A DNA stretch of 64,000 nucleotides from JAZKAR01 sp040389065 (GCA_040389065.1 JAZKAR010000021.1:1-64000); one strand, 5' to 3'. Positions 43,741 through 53,382 are shown, numbered from the stretch's first letter. Notes: generated from the sequence alone by a model not told the origin. Program-made: numbers and translations.

Positions 43741-44537
43741 CGAAGGTTATCCAATTGCTCAGTGGTATTGAGCACGATAATAGTCTGTGCTAATGCATTT
43801 TTTGAGATGGTAGCCATCGCCTCTTTGTTCTTTCCTTTGAAGAAAAGCGTTGTTATCAATGTATTGTGAGTCGCTCGACTTTCTTTTTCTAACTCAAAGC
43901 CTTCGTGAGCTAACAGACGTTTTAGATAGTTGCTATTGATGTCGAGTGCGTGTTGATTACTAATGATGAGATGTTTAGAAAGAATGCCAGCATCTTGTGA
44001 AACAATATCGCTGGTAATTTGAGAGGCTGCGGGTAGCCGATTGATCCAGCGCTGGTGCTGTTCTTGAATAGCTGAGTATGTTTCATGACCACGTTTAATG
44101 TTCGTTTGTGAAATAGTTCCACGTGTTCTTTGGCCTAATGCTTCTATTTCTACACAAAGATAATATTCATGCTGAGAGCCGTGAGCGCGGCCTAGTATTA
44201 TTTTTGAATCTATTTTATTTTCTACTAAAGGTGAACCCCATGCTTTTTTAAAGGCTTCAACTACAACCGAAGCAGGTTGTTGAGAGCTAAAAACAAGTAC
44301 CTGCATAGGCAAACCGTTAACAATCAGTTCTTCAGCAAGAGGCGTAGTTTGAATGTGAGCTGGCAGAGTGATGGATGGCCATTGTGTTAAGCGAGGCAAT
44401 ACAGCGCTAAACGCTGTTGATAATGGTATAAAAACCAAGAGCAAGTAGCTCCATACAAAAACTAGACGTTTAACTTTGCGGTGAGTCAACGTAAGTTGAG
44501 AAACAATATTAAGGAATATAGTTTTATCGTGTTTCAT
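43737..44537 (-). CDS. Tad-locus hypothetical membrane-anchored protein
   Basis: This 266-residue protein has one N-terminal membrane helix (LVFVWSYLLLVFIPLSTAF). Its periplasmic part resembles nothing I can name; it has two similar alpha/beta halves (about 60-130 and 190-266) with FSSQQPASVVVEAFKKAWG and LLAHEGFELEKESRATHNTL. It sits between tadE-like genes, one base after the upstream gene, so a role in pilus assembly is likely from position alone. Confidence 0.6.
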   Translation of the reverse strand: MKHDKTIFLNIVSQLTLTHRKVKRLVFVWSYLLLVFIPLSTAFSAVLPRLTQWPSITLPAHIQTTPLAEELIVNGLPMQVLVFSSQQPASVVVEAFKKAWGSPLVENKIDSKIILGRAHGSQHEYYLCVEIEALGQRTRGTISQTNIKRGHETYSAIQEQHQRWINRLPAASQITSDIVSQDAGILSKHLIISNQHALDINSNYLKRLLAHEGFELEKESRATHNTLITTLFFKGKNKEAMATISKNALAQTIIVLNTTEQLDNLR

Positions 44538-44538
44538 A

Positions 44539-45330
44539 CTATTGAGCTTTCAGGCGATCTTCAGGAACGACATCGCGCCAAAAGTCGAGTTGTCCTAATT
44601 TAGGCGCTGAAATATTTCCAGGAAGATCAATGCTTCGAACAACGGCATCAACGAGAGGGCTAATATTTTTTAATTTTTGAGCAGGAAAAATACTGGGGTT
44701 TTCGAAATGTGTTTCGATATTGCTAGGACTCCAGGCTGTCCAAGGTTGTATAAGAAGGCTCGTACTACGAGACATTACAAGATCTAAAGCATCAAAAGGT
44801 TGATAAAAGCGTAATCCTTGAGGAACATTGGCTAATTTGACTGAAACATTGACGGTATAAATACCCTGAGCAGGCAACGCTAAACTATCTTTTAGCAAAA
44901 AGGGAAGGCCGTCTGAGGCTGGTGAAAATGAATGGCTTTTTTTATCGTCCATGCCAAAGCTGATTTGAATATCGTTACTAAAGCTTTGTATAAGAGCGGT
45001 ATCAGCAGGCGTGCGCCAGAATAAGTTTTGATGAGATTTAAAATCCCCCGCTACGTCGTTCGTCTTGACAGGTGCATCAGGATTACTAAAAATACGGCGA
45101 CGAATATTATCAGCAAGATATTGACGGCGTGCGGGGGTATTCAGAGTTCTTCCTTTTATTGCCCCAGCAAACGCCGCATAACGGCTGGCAATTTGTGTGG
45201 TATGGCTAATATCTTGATATTTTGCAATCATGGGAATGATAAGAAAAAGAGGGAGTAGCGCTAGCAAAATAATCAATAACTCAGTAATAGCTTGGCCTGA
45301 AGTCTTTTTTATCACGGTAAAAATTTTCAT
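44539..45330 (-). CDS. tadE: TadE-like pseudopilin
   Basis: This 263-residue protein has a basic leader (KIFTVIKKTSG), then QAITELLIILLALLPLFLIIP, the prepilin pattern with Glu+5, followed by HTTQIASRYAAFAGA, typical of TadE-like proteins. A soluble C-terminal domain contains DALDLVMSRSTS. It overlaps the next upstream gene by four bases. It is probably a minor pilus component or priming pseudopilin. Confidence 0.75.
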   Translation of the reverse strand: MKIFTVIKKTSGQAITELLIILLALLPLFLIIPMIAKYQDISHTTQIASRYAAFAGAIKGRTLNTPARRQYLADNIRRRIFSNPDAPVKTNDVAGDFKSHQNLFWRTPADTALIQSFSNDIQISFGMDDKKSHSFSPASDGLPFLLKDSLALPAQGIYTVNVSVKLANVPQGLRFYQPFDALDLVMSRSTSLLIQPWTAWSPSNIETHFENPSIFPAQKLKNISPLVDAVVRSIDLPGNISAPKLGQLDFWRDVVPEDRLKAQ

Positions 45331-46772
45331 GGCAACACTACGCCTTGCATTATCTGAGCTTGTTTAACATGGGTAGGAGAATGAATGAGGCGAACTTGCC
45401 AGTAAGGATTAAATAAGCTTCCAAGTTCTTCAGATTTACCGTTGGCCTGCCCATATTGATTAGCATGTGCAGTCGGCGGGCGTTCAAAAAAGACTTCTGA
45501 AGCAGAGACGGCAACAAGTTCTTTGCCTCCTGCTGGAGTGGCATGAAACTGATTTAATTTCTTGCTAGCTTTAATGCTAGATTGCCCTTCGGAAGTTCGG
45601 GTTTGATCAATTTTTCGGCGTACTCGAATTGCAAATTGTAGCCGAGGGTCATTTTCTTTTAACTGGTTTTCAGAAAGATCATAAAAGCTAGGTAAGCCAG
45701 AATAGTTCCAACGACTGCTCGAAATTACTTGAGCCAACCCGGTTGCCCCAGGATTAACTAAGGCTGAAGAATCATAATGTGTTAACTCGGTATCAATAGT
45801 AGTGGTATCGTTGGCGGCTTGAGCGCCCCAGCCTTGAGGAGTTTCACTCAACCCTCGGCACAAGGCATCACTTTTATTTTTAGGTACCCATTTCCATTCA
45901 GAAAGGGTGTCAACGGCTTTCCATTCATCAAAGCTAATTAAGTTTGTTCCTCCACGGCGCCTTAAGGCGTCTAAACGGCCTGTAGCAAGTGCACCGGGGC
46001 ATACGCCAACAGGGGTACTGGGCATTTCCCAACTTCTTTTTTTATTAAAGCTATCTAGATGGGCAGCGGTTTGAGCCACGTGAGCAAAGCGTGTACGTTG
46101 TTTATCTTCATAACGAGTAATAAATTTTTGAAGTTCATCGCCTCCTGTGAGCGGAAGATCATCTACTTCGATGCTTCCATCATTACGATAGTTCGCCTGA
46201 GCTACTTCATTCATTACCTGACGACGCGCAATCACCATGCCTTGATATGCTGCATATTGCGCACCCATTAATTCTTTTCGAATAATTTCGTCTGATGTGA
46301 CAGCAAGCTTTTCAATCGCTTGTGTATCAATAAGCAAGTTTTTTGTATATGGGCCAGCATAAATAGCGCTAGTATACGAAGCATAAAAGGCAGGATATTT
46401 CAGCGCACTTATAGATGTTGCACCATACGTTGAAAGTTTATCCGCGTACTGTATCCATGAAGATAAACTGACAAGCTGAGAAATAGCCACTGTATTAGCT
46501 AACATGGCACGGTTGGTATATGCCATATAGTTTAGTGTTCTTGCATGCATGATACCCGCACTGTAAGCGACAGCATCGGCTGTATTCACCAGTTTGGTTT
46601 TTTCTTGCGTAAGCTGACCAGTATTGAAGAGAAAAAACAGCGCTACACATCCTGCTATCAGCATAAAAATACCGTAGATGAGTGACTGGCCTCGCTGTAA
46701 GCGAAGTAATGCGCCTGGCTTGTTTCGACGGCAATATGGCCCGCCGTAAGGCAACGGGCGGGTAAAATACAT
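45327..46772 (-). CDS. TadG-like Tad domain protein
   Basis: This 481-residue protein starts with a basic leader and LQRGQSLIYGIFMLIAGCVALFFLFNTGQ, then TKLVNTADAVAYSAGIMHARTLNYMAYTNRAML, the pattern of Tad-type TadE/TadG-like proteins (PF13400-like start). The large C-terminal part is not recognised and lacks an obvious VWA domain. It lies 12 bases after flp and overlaps tadE by four bases. It is probably anchored in the inner membrane with the rest periplasmic, acting in pilus anchoring or assembly. Confidence 0.75.
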   Translation of the reverse strand: MYFTRPLPYGGPYCRRNKPGALLRLQRGQSLIYGIFMLIAGCVALFFLFNTGQLTQEKTKLVNTADAVAYSAGIMHARTLNYMAYTNRAMLANTVAISQLVSLSSWIQYADKLSTYGATSISALKYPAFYASYTSAIYAGPYTKNLLIDTQAIEKLAVTSDEIIRKELMGAQYAAYQGMVIARRQVMNEVAQANYRNDGSIEVDDLPLTGGDELQKFITRYEDKQRTRFAHVAQTAAHLDSFNKKRSWEMPSTPVGVCPGALATGRLDALRRRGGTNLISFDEWKAVDTLSEWKWVPKNKSDALCRGLSETPQGWGAQAANDTTTIDTELTHYDSSALVNPGATGLAQVISSSRWNYSGLPSFYDLSENQLKENDPRLQFAIRVRRKIDQTRTSEGQSSIKASKKLNQFHATPAGGKELVAVSASEVFFERPPTAHANQYGQANGKSEELGSLFNPYWQVRLIHSPTHVKQAQIMQGVVLP

Positions 46773-46784
46773 GTTTTTTAAGAT

Positions 46785-47054
46785 TTAGCGTGAGTTATTG
46801 TTGTTGTAGGCGCTTAAGCCTTTTTTGGTAGTGCCTTCTGTGACTGCACTTGTTGAGGAGGTTTGGGCATTGGTAACGGCTGAATCAGCAGATTGTCCTG
46901 ATATTTCTTTTGCAATACCGGCTGTCTGGCTACGAATAGTTTGGCCTAAAAACTGATAAACGGCTATTGCGGCAACTGCAATCAGTGCAACGATAACAAT
47001 ATATTCTGTCATTCCCTGACCGCGCTGTTTTGTAAAACGTGTACTGACCCGCAT
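46785..47054 (-). CDS. flp: Flp-family type IVb major pilin
   Basis: I chose the ATG at 47054 (89 residues) because AGGAAA lies eight bases upstream; a TTG six codons earlier is weaker. The basic leader ends RFTKQRGQG, followed by MTEYIVIVALIAVAAIAVYQF, the classical Flp prepilin cleavage region with Glu+5 preceded by Met-Thr and followed by Tyr. The C-terminus is longer than in most Flp pilins and rich in Ser/Thr/Asn (ending AYNNNNSR), a possible glycosylation region. It is first in the Tad operon, 61 bp after lnt. Confidence 0.92.
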   Translation of the reverse strand: MRVSTRFTKQRGQGMTEYIVIVALIAVAAIAVYQFLGQTIRSQTAGIAKEISGQSADSAVTNAQTSSTSAVTEGTTKKGLSAYNNNNSR

Positions 47055-47115
47055 GAACGTGTTTCCTAACAAAAAAATTCAAAAAGAATAAAATATGTTG
47101 TTGATTTTAAATAGT

Positions 47116-48663
47116 TTATGTTGGTTTGGTCAATAACTTATTGATAATGATGAGTAAAGTGATTGTGAGTATAAAATAGTCTCCCCAGTAACTATAAGGT
47201 GTTGATCCTTCTGTTGGGTAGATTTCCCCCCTTAACGTTCCGCGATAATGAATAGGAAGCTGCTTAATAATAGTTCCATGGTGATCAATATGACTGCTGA
47301 ACCCAGTATTGGCTGCCCGCAGAATAGGACGTCCTAATTCTAAAGCTCGGAAGCGTAATAGTTGAATGTTTTGATCAAGGAAAGAAGTGTTTTGAAACCA
47401 ACCTAAATTGCTAGGCGCAATTAGAATGGAGGCTTCCGGTAGCCATTTTCTAAGTGCATGACCATTAGAGTCTTCATGGCATATTAAAGGAGCAATATGA
47501 TAGTTTTGCTGAGATTTTGAAATAATAAAGGACGATTGATCAGCAAAGCCGGGGTCTTGGTCTTTGAGAGGGATATCAAGGGATTGAGTAAACCATGAAA
47601 ATCCTTGAGGGCTATATTCTCCAAAAGGCATGAGGCGGATTTTATTGTATTCTTTGAGCGTGGATGTTTGAGACGAAAGATGTATTAGACTATTGTAGCC
47701 ATTGCTAGTACTAGATAAGGTAGCAATGCCCAGAAAAATATGGCTTTGATGCGTTTGAATAAACGCTTGCAATTGCGAAAGAAGATTTACAGGCATTTCA
47801 TTAAAAAAAATAGGGAACGCTGTTTCAGGGGTTAGAATAATATCGGCAGGGGCTTGAGTAATAAGGGAAGTATAGGTTTGAAGCTGCTGCTGAAGGTGAA
47901 GAGGATTAAATTTATTTTCTTGTGAAATATTGGCTTGAATAAGCGTGTAGCTTAGAGAGGTTGCATGAGGCTTAACCCAGTTAGTGTAAGAGAGTAATTT
48001 TCCTATTCCTAAAATTGTTAGCCAAAAGAGTAGAGGCATTTTAAGTGATTTTAAAAGCTGAATGAAACCATTTAGCATTGAAGTGTGAGTATGGGCTTTA
48101 GTGAAATGAGTGTAAGCATAGTCACTGAATAAAAAGGCAAGAAAAAATCCACAAAAACTAAGGCCATACACACCTAAAATAGGAGCATAACCTGATAGCC
48201 AAGTATCTATTAAAGCATAGCCCAACGAAAGCATACTATAACCATTAAAAAATAAGGTACGGCTCCATTCTCCTAGTGTAAGCAATGCAGCAAAAGATAG
48301 GCTTTTATAAATTTTTTGCCATGATGTCTGAATAGGTTGAGATAGATATATCCAGTTCCATAATCCACAAGGAATTGCAGTGAAAAGGGCTAAGTAACTA
48401 GCAAAGAAAAACAGGCTTGAGATCGAGGCAGCGCTGCTTAGCCCTGCATGGTAGTGAAGGGCTAAGAATACCCAATAGTTACCTACACTATGTAACCCTA
48501 ATCCAAATGTTAGGCCTCTAAGAGTCGCTATAGAAAATGATAACGTGCGTGATGATATTAGCATAAGCATTGAATACGCTAATAGCGTCAAAGGCCAGAA
48601 AGCGAGGGGCGGCCACCCAATAATTGCAAGTAAGCCTGCAAAGATTGCAACAAGTGTAGTCAT
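47116..48663 (-). CDS. lnt: Apolipoprotein N-acyltransferase Lnt
   Basis: This 515-residue protein has an N-terminal block of about six membrane helices, a periplasmic nitrilase-like domain and a final helix. The catalytic triad is visible: Glu280 in TPETAFP, Lys341 in NKIRLMPFGEYSP and Cys395 in PLICHEDSNG, in line with E267-K335-C387 of E. coli. It adds the third acyl chain to lipoproteins at the inner-membrane outer face. It is upstream of flp on the same strand with no terminator between, so some read-through into the Tad operon is possible. Confidence 0.95.
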   Translation of the reverse strand: MTTLVAIFAGLLAIIGWPPLAFWPLTLLAYSMLMLISSRTLSFSIATLRGLTFGLGLHSVGNYWVFLALHYHAGLSSAASISSLFFFASYLALFTAIPCGLWNWIYLSQPIQTSWQKIYKSLSFAALLTLGEWSRTLFFNGYSMLSLGYALIDTWLSGYAPILGVYGLSFCGFFLAFLFSDYAYTHFTKAHTHTSMLNGFIQLLKSLKMPLLFWLTILGIGKLLSYTNWVKPHATSLSYTLIQANISQENKFNPLHLQQQLQTYTSLITQAPADIILTPETAFPIFFNEMPVNLLSQLQAFIQTHQSHIFLGIATLSSTSNGYNSLIHLSSQTSTLKEYNKIRLMPFGEYSPQGFSWFTQSLDIPLKDQDPGFADQSSFIISKSQQNYHIAPLICHEDSNGHALRKWLPEASILIAPSNLGWFQNTSFLDQNIQLLRFRALELGRPILRAANTGFSSHIDHHGTIIKQLPIHYRGTLRGEIYPTEGSTPYSYWGDYFILTITLLIIINKLLTKPT

Positions 48664-48763
48664 AAATATCTAGAAAAATAGAAATATCTTATTTAACGGT
48701 TTAATTAATAGTAATACAAGTTAATATTATTTTTTATAGTGGTACTTACTACAAAGGTAGTCT

Positions 48764-50866
48764 ATGGTTTTTGCTTTAGTGCCTCTTTTTTTAGGATCAT
48801 TTTTATTATTTATTGTTCAACCGTTATTTGTGCAACGTATTCTTCCTTGGTTTGGGGGAGGTGCTTGTATTTGGATAACATGTACCGTTTTTTTTCAAGT
48901 ATTACTGTTAGTAGGATATGCTTATTCTAGTTATATAAATAGTAAGAGGTATCCTGGTAAATTTTTGCATATTTTTATATTGTTAATGGCGTTAGTATAT
49001 TGTTGTACAACAAATATTTTTCCAGAAAATTTTCGTGGTTTTTTTTCTGGGCTTGATCCTACTTTAAATATATTATTGTTATTATTTTCTACAATAGCAT
49101 TGCCATTTTTTATTTTATCTACTACAAGTGTTTTAGTTCAGGGGTGGGTCTTATCAAATTATAAAAAATATAATAAAAATGTATATAAATTATTTTCTTT
49201 ATCAAATTTTGCTTCTTTAACAGCTCTTTTATCATATCCATTTTTATTTGAGCCATTATGGGGGTTGTCATATCGAGTAAATTTATGGGAAAAAGCATTT
49301 TATATTTATTTATTTGCTATGTTGATTTTTACATTGCTGGTTATCTTTAAAAGTTCTGATGATACTAATGTAGTACCTAGCAGTAATGAAAGTAATCTGC
49401 CTAAATACTCAACGTTTGTATTTTGGATTGGTATGTCATTTTGTTCTTCCGTATTTTTATCAGCAATGACATATCATTTAACGCAAGATTTGCTGCCTAT
49501 TCCTTTGCTTTGGCTGTTACCACTCGCAATTTATTTATTAACATTTATTATTTCATTTGCTTTTTTTAATAAATATAACTTTAAGCGATGGAAGAATGTT
49601 GCAATCGTTGCTGTTTTGTTTTCAATAGTCATTAGATATAATATAGATATTTATATTACAGTAATATTATCTTCTGTGGTTTTATTTTCTATATGCTATG
49701 TGTTTCATGCAGAGCTTGCAGATACTCGCCCAATAGAAAAATATTTAGGGCGTTTTTATTTGGCAATTTCTTTGGGTGGGGCGTTGGGCGGTATTGTAAG
49801 CGGTATAATTATTCCTTATACCTTAGGGTTATCTAACTTTTTTCATTCAGCTTTATTTTTTTGTTTTTTTATATTAATGATGAGGTTTTGTTATCGAGAG
49901 AATTTAGCAAAAATTCAAAAACAAAAAGAAAATAACATTCATCCTGAGCCATATCAAACAGAAAAAGCTTATTTCATTATTGTTGCTGAAATGTTATGTG
50001 CATTTGCTCTTTATAAATGGAATTGCCAAAAAATGGCAGACATACATTCTTATCATAATTTTTATGGATCACTACACGTTTATGAGGAGAAATGGAAGGG
50101 GGGAAAGACAGAGACATCAGTTAGGGTCTTACAAAATGGTAGCACATTGCATGGGTATGAAATTGTTAATAGGCAATCTCGCCATGAGGCTTTGGGCTAT
50201 TATTCAAATTTAGGCAATATTTTTAATGCAGCAAAAAAACAATTTTATCCTATCAGATTAGGTGTAATAGGATTAGGTATAGGTTCATTAGCCGCTTATA
50301 TAGATAGAGATGAAGAGATACGTTTTTATGAAATTAATCCATTAGTGGCTGAAGCTGCTCAAAATCACTTTTCTTATTTAAAAGAAGCTCATACGCGGCA
50401 TGTAAAACTTGATGTGATATTGGGTGATGCGAGGCGAAGTCTAGAGAGTGAAATAGGAAAAGAGCAAAGCTTGGACGTATTAGTTTTAGATGCTTTTAAC
50501 AGCGATTCTATACCGGTGCATTTATTAACTAAAGAAGCTTTAAAAATATATAAAAAGCGTTTGAATGCTAATGGTATTTTATTTATTCATATTAGTCATC
50601 GCCATATTAATTTAAAACCTATTGTTTTTCACTTCGCCAAAGAATTAAATGCTCATGCTTTTATTTTTAAAAATAAAATTATTGAAGATTATTCTAAAAT
50701 GTCAGCTTCAGAATGGGTAATTATGACAGCGAATTTAAATATGATTGAATTCTTATTGAAGCAGCCTTCCATATTTGTTTTGAACGAAACAAAAGGAATT
50801 TCAATGTGGACAGATGATTATCATAGTTTGCGTTGTTTATGGATTAATTATTCATGCAAAAATTAA
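48764..50866 (+). CDS. Membrane protein with C-terminal spermidine-synthase-like domain
   Basis: This 700-residue protein starts with about ten membrane helices (FLGSFLLFIVQPLFVQRILPWFGG, quoted in part, is typical of fused MFS/spermidine synthases). From about residue 495 it has a SpeE-like methyltransferase-fold domain: LGVIGLGIGSLAAY, FYEINPLVAEAAQ, VILGDARRSLE, VLVLDAFNSDSIPVHLLT. Residues needed for true spermidine synthesis are not all evident, so the reaction is uncertain. Codon use is far more AT-rich than in flanking lnt and rnr, a sign of transfer. AAAGGTAG precedes the ATG. It is divergent from lnt (100 bp). Confidence 0.8.
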   Translation: MVFALVPLFLGSFLLFIVQPLFVQRILPWFGGGACIWITCTVFFQVLLLVGYAYSSYINSKRYPGKFLHIFILLMALVYCCTTNIFPENFRGFFSGLDPTLNILLLLFSTIALPFFILSTTSVLVQGWVLSNYKKYNKNVYKLFSLSNFASLTALLSYPFLFEPLWGLSYRVNLWEKAFYIYLFAMLIFTLLVIFKSSDDTNVVPSSNESNLPKYSTFVFWIGMSFCSSVFLSAMTYHLTQDLLPIPLLWLLPLAIYLLTFIISFAFFNKYNFKRWKNVAIVAVLFSIVIRYNIDIYITVILSSVVLFSICYVFHAELADTRPIEKYLGRFYLAISLGGALGGIVSGIIIPYTLGLSNFFHSALFFCFFILMMRFCYRENLAKIQKQKENNIHPEPYQTEKAYFIIVAEMLCAFALYKWNCQKMADIHSYHNFYGSLHVYEEKWKGGKTETSVRVLQNGSTLHGYEIVNRQSRHEALGYYSNLGNIFNAAKKQFYPIRLGVIGLGIGSLAAYIDRDEEIRFYEINPLVAEAAQNHFSYLKEAHTRHVKLDVILGDARRSLESEIGKEQSLDVLVLDAFNSDSIPVHLLTKEALKIYKKRLNANGILFIHISHRHINLKPIVFHFAKELNAHAFIFKNKIIEDYSKMSASEWVIMTANLNMIEFLLKQPSIFVLNETKGISMWTDDYHSLRCLWINYSCKN

Positions 50867-50928
50867 TGCCTATAGCGTATTCAATCTTTGTATGCTGCAT
50901 TAGTTGATTTTGTGAAATAGTTAAGGCA

Positions 50929-50970
50929 GCTTCTTATCTTGATTTAATCACTTGCTGTATGATAAGAAGC
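50929..50970. repeat. 10-bp stem hairpin after the spermidine-synthase-like gene
   Basis: GCTTCTTATC (50929-50938) pairs perfectly with GATAAGAAGC (50961-50970) around a 22-base loop. It lies 62 bases after the stop without a T-run. It may stabilise the mRNA 3' end. Confidence 0.5.
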
Positions 50971-51050
50971 GCCGAAATTATCATTCAAAAATGAGATTGC
51001 TACTATTGGTATAGTTTAAGTAGAACTTTATTTGGATTCCGCAATCTACG

Positions 51051-51083
51051 CTAAGTAAGCATAAAATATGCTTACTTAGTTTT
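51051..51083 (+). terminator. Strong hairpin between convergent genes
   Basis: CTAAGTAAGCATA (51051-51063) and TATGCTTACTTAG (51067-51079) form a perfect 13-bp stem with an AAA loop, followed on the plus strand by TTTT. It lies between the convergent genes ending at 50866 and 51118 and could end both; the T-run favours the plus strand. Confidence 0.7.
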
Positions 51084-51117
51084 AAATTGCTATAAGTCTT
51101 TAAAGTAGGATTTGACT

Positions 51118-52356
51118 TTACCCATTTAACTGACGAAGCTTTTTTCGACGTGTAGTTGAGGCTACTAAACCTAGCCCTGCTAATAACATTGCCCACGTTT
51201 CGGGTTCAGGAGCAGTTAATGCTATTTGTGTCATATCAACTGGGCCGTTTGCAGTAAACGTTAGCCCTGTTACGAAGGCTCTTGTATTAGTAGGATCAAG
51301 GTTTGCTTCTTCAATACCAGTAACGCGAAAGCGATCGACACCTAATGCATTTACATTTTGAAAATTATAATTCTCACCTGCTAAAAGATTAGTTTGTGCA
51401 TTTACCCACTGAGTACCATTCCATAATTGCAATGTATAAACACCATCGCCTACATTGGGAAGTACAACTGATGCGAAAGAAGGGCCAGAATTAAGAATAA
51501 AGTCGTACCCGATTGCAATCACAGGATCAACATAAACACGTTGGCCAGCAGTGACATTGAAAACGAAATTCCAGCCGGCTTGAGTGACAACAGGCATATA
51601 GGGATTAGATGCTGATAACCCAGGTAGCGCACCATTGCGAACGGCAAATGTCCATAAGCCAGGCGTTTCTTGAGATACGTTTGAAGTATGCTGAAGATTT
51701 AGTACATCTGCAGTACGCGAGCCTGGTAAAGTAAAGAAGTTAGTGTTATCGCCCGCATCATAGCCTGCCTGAGCAGGAACGCCTCCTAAGCCATCTACAC
51801 CTTCGCTGGCTGAGCCTGTAGTCCATTGAAGTTGATGATAGCGAAAGTCAATATCAAAGTTACCCGTACCGGTATCTGCACGATTACGGAGTACTAATTG
51901 GAAATCGTTGGCTTTGTCAGTTCCATTAGAGTAGTAGCCTACTTTATCCCATGTTACAACAAGAGTATTGGCATTTGGGGAAGCTACCCAAACACTATTG
52001 CTACTATCTAATGCACTAGGGCGTGTATCTACATCTGCCCACCATGGTGCAATCATGGGTTGGTTGCTAACAGGAAACGCATTAGGTGTATAAGACCCTA
52101 AGCTTGATTCAAAGGAAATATTTCCATTATTGTTTACAAAAAAATTATTGTAAACTCCACTAAAAAAATTAATTTCGAAGGGAAGCGACAATCTGCCTGA
52201 TGATTCATCATCATTAGGGAGAAGGGACTCAGTACCATAACCGCGATTTCCACCAAAGCCGCTGAGTAATTCGATTGCGTGTACTTTAGCGGATGAAAGA
52301 GCTATAAATGCTGCAAGCGCTATACACGTTTTTTTGAACCGTGGATTGCAAAACAT
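51118..52356 (-). CDS. Nidogen-like PEP-CTERM surface protein
   Basis: This 412-residue protein has a signal peptide (CIALAAFIALSSAKVHA). A NIDO-type domain follows (about 45-235: FEINFFSGVYNNFFVNNNGNISF, then PMIAPWWADVDTR, then VVTWDKVGYYS, then FQLVLRNRADTGTGNFDIDFRY; each quoted in part), then a beta domain. The C-terminal sorting tag is PEPETWAMLLAGLGLVAST followed by RRKK (last about 30 residues). PEP-CTERM proteins are processed by exosortase and often go to the surface or biofilm matrix. No exosortase is in the window. Confidence 0.92.
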   Translation of the reverse strand: MFCNPRFKKTCIALAAFIALSSAKVHAIELLSGFGGNRGYGTESLLPNDDESSGRLSLPFEINFFSGVYNNFFVNNNGNISFESSLGSYTPNAFPVSNQPMIAPWWADVDTRPSALDSSNSVWVASPNANTLVVTWDKVGYYSNGTDKANDFQLVLRNRADTGTGNFDIDFRYHQLQWTTGSASEGVDGLGGVPAQAGYDAGDNTNFFTLPGSRTADVLNLQHTSNVSQETPGLWTFAVRNGALPGLSASNPYMPVVTQAGWNFVFNVTAGQRVYVDPVIAIGYDFILNSGPSFASVVLPNVGDGVYTLQLWNGTQWVNAQTNLLAGENYNFQNVNALGVDRFRVTGIEEANLDPTNTRAFVTGLTFTANGPVDMTQIALTAPEPETWAMLLAGLGLVASTTRRKKLRQLNG

Positions 52357-52520
52357 AATTGATTCGACCTTTTATTATGCGAGAATATTAACCGTCACAA
52401 GGCTTAAAATAATAAGCTCGGGTGAATAGTCTCATGCAAATAAGGTTTTTTCAATCATTAGTGATTAATATTTATTTTTGATTATTGTTTATATAATGTT
52501 AGTCATCAATATAAATATAT

Positions 52521-53207
52521 TTAGCGCACAAAAGCAAATGTTTGATTAGAGGCAGTAGCAGTACTACCTGTATTGATAGAAGTATTTGCATTTTTAGGAG
52601 CATAATACTGATTATTAGTTTGGGGAGCATTGCTTGCGAGGGTATTTTGCCCATTATATTGCTGGGGTGGATATTTTCCTGGGTTGTTATTTGTGGCTAC
52701 AGATTTATGGTGCTTTTTAGATTTATTAGGATCATATTGTACTACAATAGGTTTTCCAGCATTATTGTAAACACGGTTAACATAACCGTTACGAAATCCT
52801 CGTTCGAAATGTCCCGTATTGTAAGCGCTTAGGCTGGCATATAGGGCATGCTGACCGCCACCATATTTAGTGCGTGCCTTTAAATAATTTTTAGTTAAAA
52901 TATCGCTTCCTACGCGCATATTGGTACAAGGTTCAAATAAGCTTTCTACACTAAGACCTAGGCGTGGAAGATGTTGAGAGTTTACCTGCATGAGGCCCAT
53001 GTCAATATTATAGCCATGTTGAATAAGCCATTTTGCCCATCCAATTGCTTCTGTTCTATTGGCAGGGCGACGAGCTAACCTAGCTTTTTTATAATTAATA
53101 TTAATAGCCAGCGGATTGCCTCCTGATTCAGTTCTAATAACAGCAGCTACCGTTTGAGGAGCAACCTGAGGGGCGCACTGTTGAATGAGAGCGGGAGTAA
53201 TATCCAT
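52521..53207 (-). CDS. VirB1-like lytic transglycosylase
   Basis: This 228-residue protein has the transglycosylase domain near residues 5-135: catalytic Glu27 in IRTESGGNPLA, then MGLMQVNSQHLPRLG, then VGSDILTKNY and ALSAYNTGHFERGF. These match VirB1/IagB-type SLT enzymes. There is no evident signal peptide. A glutamine/asparagine-rich C-terminus follows, with no recognised domain. VirB1-type enzymes open peptidoglycan for envelope machines. Here no type IV secretion genes are near; a role for the Tad pilus or a mobile element is a guess. Confidence 0.82.
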   Translation of the reverse strand: MDITPALIQQCAPQVAPQTVAAVIRTESGGNPLAININYKKARLARRPANRTEAIGWAKWLIQHGYNIDMGLMQVNSQHLPRLGLSVESLFEPCTNMRVGSDILTKNYLKARTKYGGGQHALYASLSAYNTGHFERGFRNGYVNRVYNNAGKPIVVQYDPNKSKKHHKSVATNNNPGKYPPQQYNGQNTLASNAPQTNNQYYAPKNANTSINTGSTATASNQTFAFVR

Positions 53208-53382
53208 ATCAACCTACTATATCAAAAAGGTGTTAATGCTTTCTTTAAGCATTCTTTTTAAACCGAATTATAGATGCGGTTATTGTAGAATGTTTAATTA
53301 GGAAGCTGCTATTTACTTATAGTTAAGAAGTAAATGTTTACGTGTATTGAAGCTTTCTATTAACTATTTATTGTTACACTAT

